A stretch of 64,000 nt of DNA from Microbulbifer guangxiensis (lineage in GTDB: Bacteria; Pseudomonadota; Gammaproteobacteria; Pseudomonadales; Cellvibrionaceae): positions 186,001-250,000 of the forward strand of contig NZ_JAJSAQ010000005.1 in the NCBI RefSeq assembly GCF_021729075.1, given 5' to 3'. Every line of letters begins with the position of its first letter. Within the stretch, counting starts at the first letter, position 1. The notes beneath the pieces were generated by a model. That model did no database searches, had not been told where the DNA came from, and saw only the letters and a list, made by a program, of their open reading frames with translations. The translations under genes and the position numbers were made by a program. Positions 59,462-64,000 of the stretch are shown in pieces.

Positions 59462-59998
59462 ATGGCGGAACTCAGCACACTGGCCCGGCCTTACGCCAAA
59501 GCAGCCTTCGCCTATGCGCAGCAGGCCTCCGACCTCTCAGGTTGGAGCGCTGCGCTGGCAACTGCAGCCGCGGTCAGCCAAAGCGAGAAAGTGCGTGAGC
59601 TGTTGGAGAACCCACAGCTCACCAGCGAACAGCGCGCAGACAAATTCCTGTCCATCTGTTCAGATGACCTCAGTGAAGCCGGTAAGAACTTTATCCGGTT
59701 ATTGGCGGAAAACCACCGCCTTTCCCTGTTGCCGGAAATTTCCGCGCTGTTCGAAGACCTGAAAGCAAAAGCGGAGTCCACGATCGAAGTGGAAGTCGTG
59801 TCCGCGCGAGCCCTCAGTGATGCCCAGGCCGAAAACCTGACGCAGGCGCTCGGCAAGAAATTCGGACGCGAAGTGCACCTGCACAGCTCAGTAGACGAGA
59901 GCCTGCTGGGAGGCGCCATCGTGCGCGCCGGTGACACTGTAATCGACGGCACGGTGCGCGGCCGACTGGCCAAACTCGCCGAGGCGATGAACTCCTAA
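59462..59998 (+). CDS. atpH: ATP synthase F1 subunit delta
   Basis: Links the b stalk to the alpha-beta head. The 178 residues match E. coli (177). The N-terminal helical bundle (LARPYAKAAFAYAQ) and the C-terminal block VDESLLGGAIVRAGDTVIDG are typical. It is 12 bp after atpF and 38 bp before atpA. Confidence 0.97.
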   Translation: MAELSTLARPYAKAAFAYAQQASDLSGWSAALATAAAVSQSEKVRELLENPQLTSEQRADKFLSICSDDLSEAGKNFIRLLAENHRLSLLPEISALFEDLKAKAESTIEVEVVSARALSDAQAENLTQALGKKFGREVHLHSSVDESLLGGAIVRAGDTVIDGTVRGRLAKLAEAMNS

Positions 59999-60036
59999 TT
60001 ACTTTCCTAAGCATTTAGGAACTTGAGGAACAGAGC

Positions 60037-61581
60037 ATGCAGCAACTGAATCCCTCTGAGATCAGTGAAATTATCAAGAGCCGCATCGAAAGTCTCGATG
60101 TGAGCACCCAGGCCCAGAACGAGGGCACCATTGTTTCCGTATCCGACGGTATCATCCGCATTCACGGCCTGGCGGACGCCATGTACGGTGAGATGATCGA
60201 GTTCGAGGGTGGTGTCTACGGTATGGCACTGAACCTGGAGCGCGACTCCGTCGGTGCCATCGTACTGGGTGACTACAAGGACCTGGCCGAAGGCCAGAAG
60301 TGCCGTTGTACCGGCCGCATCCTGGAAACCCCGGTTGGTCCCGAACTGCTGGGCCGCGTGGTCGACGCACTGGGTAACCCGATCGATGGCAAAGGCCCCC
60401 TGAACACTAAGCTCACCGACGCAGTAGAAAAAGTAGCTCCCGGTGTTATCGCCCGTCAGTCTGTAGACCAGCCGGTTCAGACTGGTCTGAAGGCCGTTGA
60501 CACCATGATCCCGATCGGCCGTGGCCAGCGTGAGCTGATCATCGGTGACCGCCAGATCGGTAAGACTGCGGTGGCGATCGACGCGATCATCAACCAGAAA
60601 GGCACTGGCATTAAGTGTATCTACGTTGCCATCGGCCAGAAGCAGTCCTCCATTGCCAACGTGGTGCGCAAACTGGAAGAGCACGGCGCGATGGATCACA
60701 CCATCGTGGTCGCTGCCGGCGCTGCTGACCCGGCTGCCATGCAGTTCCTGGCCCCGTATGTCGGCTGCACCATGGGCGAGTACTTCCGCGACCGCGGTGA
60801 AGACGCCCTGATCATTTACGATGACCTCACCAAGCAGGCCTGGGCCTACCGCCAGATCTCCCTGCTGCTGAAGCGCCCGCCGGGCCGTGAAGCCTACCCG
60901 GGTGACGTTTTCTACCTGCACTCCCGTCTGCTGGAGCGCGCCGCGCGTGTAAACGCCGAGTACGTAGAGAAGTTCACCAACGGTGAAGTGAAAGGCAAGA
61001 CCGGCTCTTTGACCGCACTGCCGATCATTGAAACCCAGGCTGGCGACGTTTCCGCGTTCGTACCGACCAACGTAATCTCCATTACCGACGGTCAGATCTT
61101 CCTGGAAACCGACCTGTTCAACGCCGGCGTGCGTCCGGCCATCAACCCGGGTATCTCCGTATCCCGAGTCGGTGGTTCCGCTCAGACCAAGGTGATCAAG
61201 AAGCTGTCTGGTGGTATCCGTACCGCTCTGGCCCAGTACCGCGAACTGGCGGCGTTCTCCCAGTTTGCCTCCGATCTGGACGAGGCTACCAAGGCCCAGC
61301 TGGATCACGGTGAGCGCGTCACCGAGCTGATGAAGCAGAAGCAGTACTCTCCGCTGTCCATCGCGGAAATGGCTGTTTCCGTTTATGCCGCCGACAAGGG
61401 TTACCTGAACGACGTAGAAGTAGCCAAAGTGCTCGACTTCGAATCCGCCCTGCTCGCTTACATGAACAGCGAACACGCAGAGCTGATGGAGAAGGTCAAC
61501 AGCACCGGTGCTTACGACAACGAAATCGAAGCGGCCTTCAAGGGCGCCATCGAGAAGTTCAAGGCTACCGGTAGCTGGTAA
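60037..61581 (+). CDS. atpA: ATP synthase F1 subunit alpha
   Basis: Non-catalytic nucleotide-binding subunit, 514 residues. The Walker [10 protein letters not shown] is near 170-178, the arginine finger region is in [16 protein letters not shown], and the full beta-barrel, nucleotide-binding and helical domains are present. No unusual insertions. Confidence 0.98.
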   Translation: MQQLNPSEISEIIKSRIESLDVSTQAQNEGTIVSVSDGIIRIHGLADAMYGEMIEFEGGVYGMALNLERDSVGAIVLGDYKDLAEGQKCRCTGRILETPVGPELLGRVVDALGNPIDGKGPLNTKLTDAVEKVAPGVIARQSVDQPVQTGLKAVDTMIPIGRGQRELIIGDRQIGKTAVAIDAIINQKGTGIKCIYVAIGQKQSSIANVVRKLEEHGAMDHTIVVAAGAADPAAMQFLAPYVGCTMGEYFRDRGEDALIIYDDLTKQAWAYRQISLLLKRPPGREAYPGDVFYLHSRLLERAARVNAEYVEKFTNGEVKGKTGSLTALPIIETQAGDVSAFVPTNVISITDGQIFLETDLFNAGVRPAINPGISVSRVGGSAQTKVIKKLSGGIRTALAQYRELAAFSQFASDLDEATKAQLDHGERVTELMKQKQYSPLSIAEMAVSVYAADKGYLNDVEVAKVLDFESALLAYMNSEHAELMEKVNSTGAYDNEIEAAFKGAIEKFKATGSW

Positions 61582-61651
61582 TTCCGCCTTCCGCCCTCTC
61601 CTTCTGGCGGGGGCGGTGGTCAGGGAAAAACGAGCAAAAAGGTAAAACACT

Positions 61652-62512
61652 ATGGCAGGCGGAAAAGAAGTACGCACGAAAATTGCCAGCATCAAGAGCA
61701 CGCAGAAAATTACCTCCGCGATGGAAATGGTCGCGGCGAGTAAGATGCGCAAGGCTCAGGATCGCATGGCACTGGGGCGTCCTTACGCCCAGCGCATACG
61801 CCAGGTGATCGGCCATGTCGCCAACGCCTCGGCCGAGTACCAGCACATCTACCTGCAGGAGCGTGAAGCCAAGCGGGTGGGTTTTATTCTGGTCTCCACT
61901 GACCGTGGTCTTTGCGGCGGCCTGAACATCAACATGTTCAAGTCGGCGATTCGCGAAATGCAGGCCTGGTCCGACAAGGGTGTTGATGTTGAGGTCTGCG
62001 CAGTCGGTAACAAGGCCGCAGGTTTCTTCAGCAGTATCGGCGCCAAGGTTGTGGCGGCACTGCGCGATGTCGGTGACGCACCCCAGGCCAACAAGCTGAT
62101 CGGTTCGGTCAAGGTCATGATGGATCGTTTCGCGGAAGGCGACATCGACCGTCTGTTCCTCGTGTCCAATGAATTCGTCAATACCATGTCCCAGAAGCCG
62201 CGGGTGGAGCAGTTGCTGCCCCTGCCGAGGGATGAGGACGAAGAGCTGAGTCACGAGTGGGACTACCTCTACGAGCCCGAGCCGGTGGAGCTGCTGGATG
62301 GCCTGCTGGCGCGCTATATCGAGTCGCAGGTGTACCAGGCCGTGGTCGAGAACAAGGCTTGTGAACAGGCCGCGCGAATGATCGCGATGAAGAGCGCCAC
62401 AGATAACGCCGGCGAACTGATCGATGCGCTGCAGCTTGTGTACAACAAGGCGCGCCAGGCAGCGATTACCCAGGAGCTGTCCGAGATTGTGGGCGGCGCC
62501 GCAGCGGTTTAA
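61652..62512 (+). CDS. atpG: ATP synthase F1 subunit gamma
   Basis: Central rotor shaft, 286 residues (E. coli 287). The N-terminal helix has the family sequence [19 protein letters not shown], and the C-terminal helix ends [22 protein letters not shown]-rich hairpin (CCGCC 61591-61595, GGCGG 61606-61610) lies in the 70-bp gap after atpA and might modulate the relative amounts of the two subunits. Confidence 0.98.
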   Translation: MAGGKEVRTKIASIKSTQKITSAMEMVAASKMRKAQDRMALGRPYAQRIRQVIGHVANASAEYQHIYLQEREAKRVGFILVSTDRGLCGGLNINMFKSAIREMQAWSDKGVDVEVCAVGNKAAGFFSSIGAKVVAALRDVGDAPQANKLIGSVKVMMDRFAEGDIDRLFLVSNEFVNTMSQKPRVEQLLPLPRDEDEELSHEWDYLYEPEPVELLDGLLARYIESQVYQAVVENKACEQAARMIAMKSATDNAGELIDALQLVYNKARQAAITQELSEIVGGAAAV

Positions 62513-62531
62513 GCGGCTGAACGAATTTTGA

Positions 62532-63947
<1,416 letters not shown>

Positions 63948-63961
63948 GCGCAGAGATTCGC

Positions 63962-63983
63962 GACCCCGTCTGCTGGCGGGGTC
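63962..63983 (+). repeat. Hairpin after atpD
   Basis: GACCCCG (63962-63968), 8-base loop, CGGGGTC (63977-63983), followed by CGGATTTCC with no T-run. It probably sits between atpD and atpC and could tune read-through rather than end transcription. Confidence 0.55.
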
Positions 63984-64000
63984 CGGATTTCCTCAGGCAA

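Noticed and set aside
60007-61752. A 581-codon open frame on the minus strand opposite atpA and the start of atpG
   Set aside because: It is antisense to a certain essential gene; high GC and strong codon bias keep the opposite strand open. No ribosome-binding site or family similarity.

Overview
The window looks like the replication-origin segment of a GC-rich marine gammaproteobacterium of the Cellvibrionales, most like Microbulbifer. This is inferred from gene order, protein sequences and the rhombosortase system, not from a database search. The order dnaA-dnaN-recF-gyrB, with rpmH-rnpA-yidD-yidC-mnmE-mnmG-rsmG-parA-parB-atpIBEFHAGD on the other side, is the classical origin layout. The blocks glyQ-glyS-gmhB and trkA-rsmB-fmt-def-LysM-dprA-tsaC-hemF-aroE match the order known near the Pseudomonas origin.

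Region by region. 1-6.7 kb: a MATE exporter, two unrecognised proteins, yheV, oligopeptidase prlC and a gamma-carbonic anhydrase. 6.7-9.5 kb: aroE, an NTF2-like gene, hemF and tsaC on the minus strand. 9.8-16.1 kb: an accessory insert between tsaC and dprA holding a 1733-residue secreted S8 protease with a GlyGly-CTERM-like tail and, divergently, a rhombosortase that probably processes it. 16.2-24.5 kb: dprA, a LysM protein, def, fmt, rsmB, and the Trk potassium uptake genes trkA and trkH. 24.5-31.1 kb: a CDP-alcohol phosphatidyltransferase, a CNT-type nucleoside transporter, an LpxL-type acyltransferase, glyQS and gmhB. 31.2-41 kb is a looser accessory stretch: a small secreted protein, a decayed DoxX-like gene, a membrane-tethered beta-lactamase-fold hydrolase, rimO, rlmI, an iron-type TonB receptor behind a Fur-box-like site, a GNAT enzyme and a divergent cysH.

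41-64 kb is the origin core. gyrB, recF, dnaN and dnaA run leftward. Two perfect parS palindromes (TGTTCCACGTGGAACA) lie inside recF. An oriC-type intergenic region with two perfect DnaA boxes separates dnaA from rpmH. A second DnaA-box-rich and AT-rich region of almost 700 bp lies between mnmE and mnmG. parA and parB follow, and ParB is expected to load on the parS sites. The ATP synthase operon ends the window; atpC is not included. A 19-bp perfect palindrome overlaps the -35 element of the predicted atp promoter.

The most interesting items are the protease/rhombosortase island, the paired parS sites under dual coding constraint in recF, the second origin-like region, the atp promoter palindrome and a cysH with an altered phosphosulfate-binding loop. 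No tRNA, rRNA, CRISPR array, insertion sequence or prophage was found.
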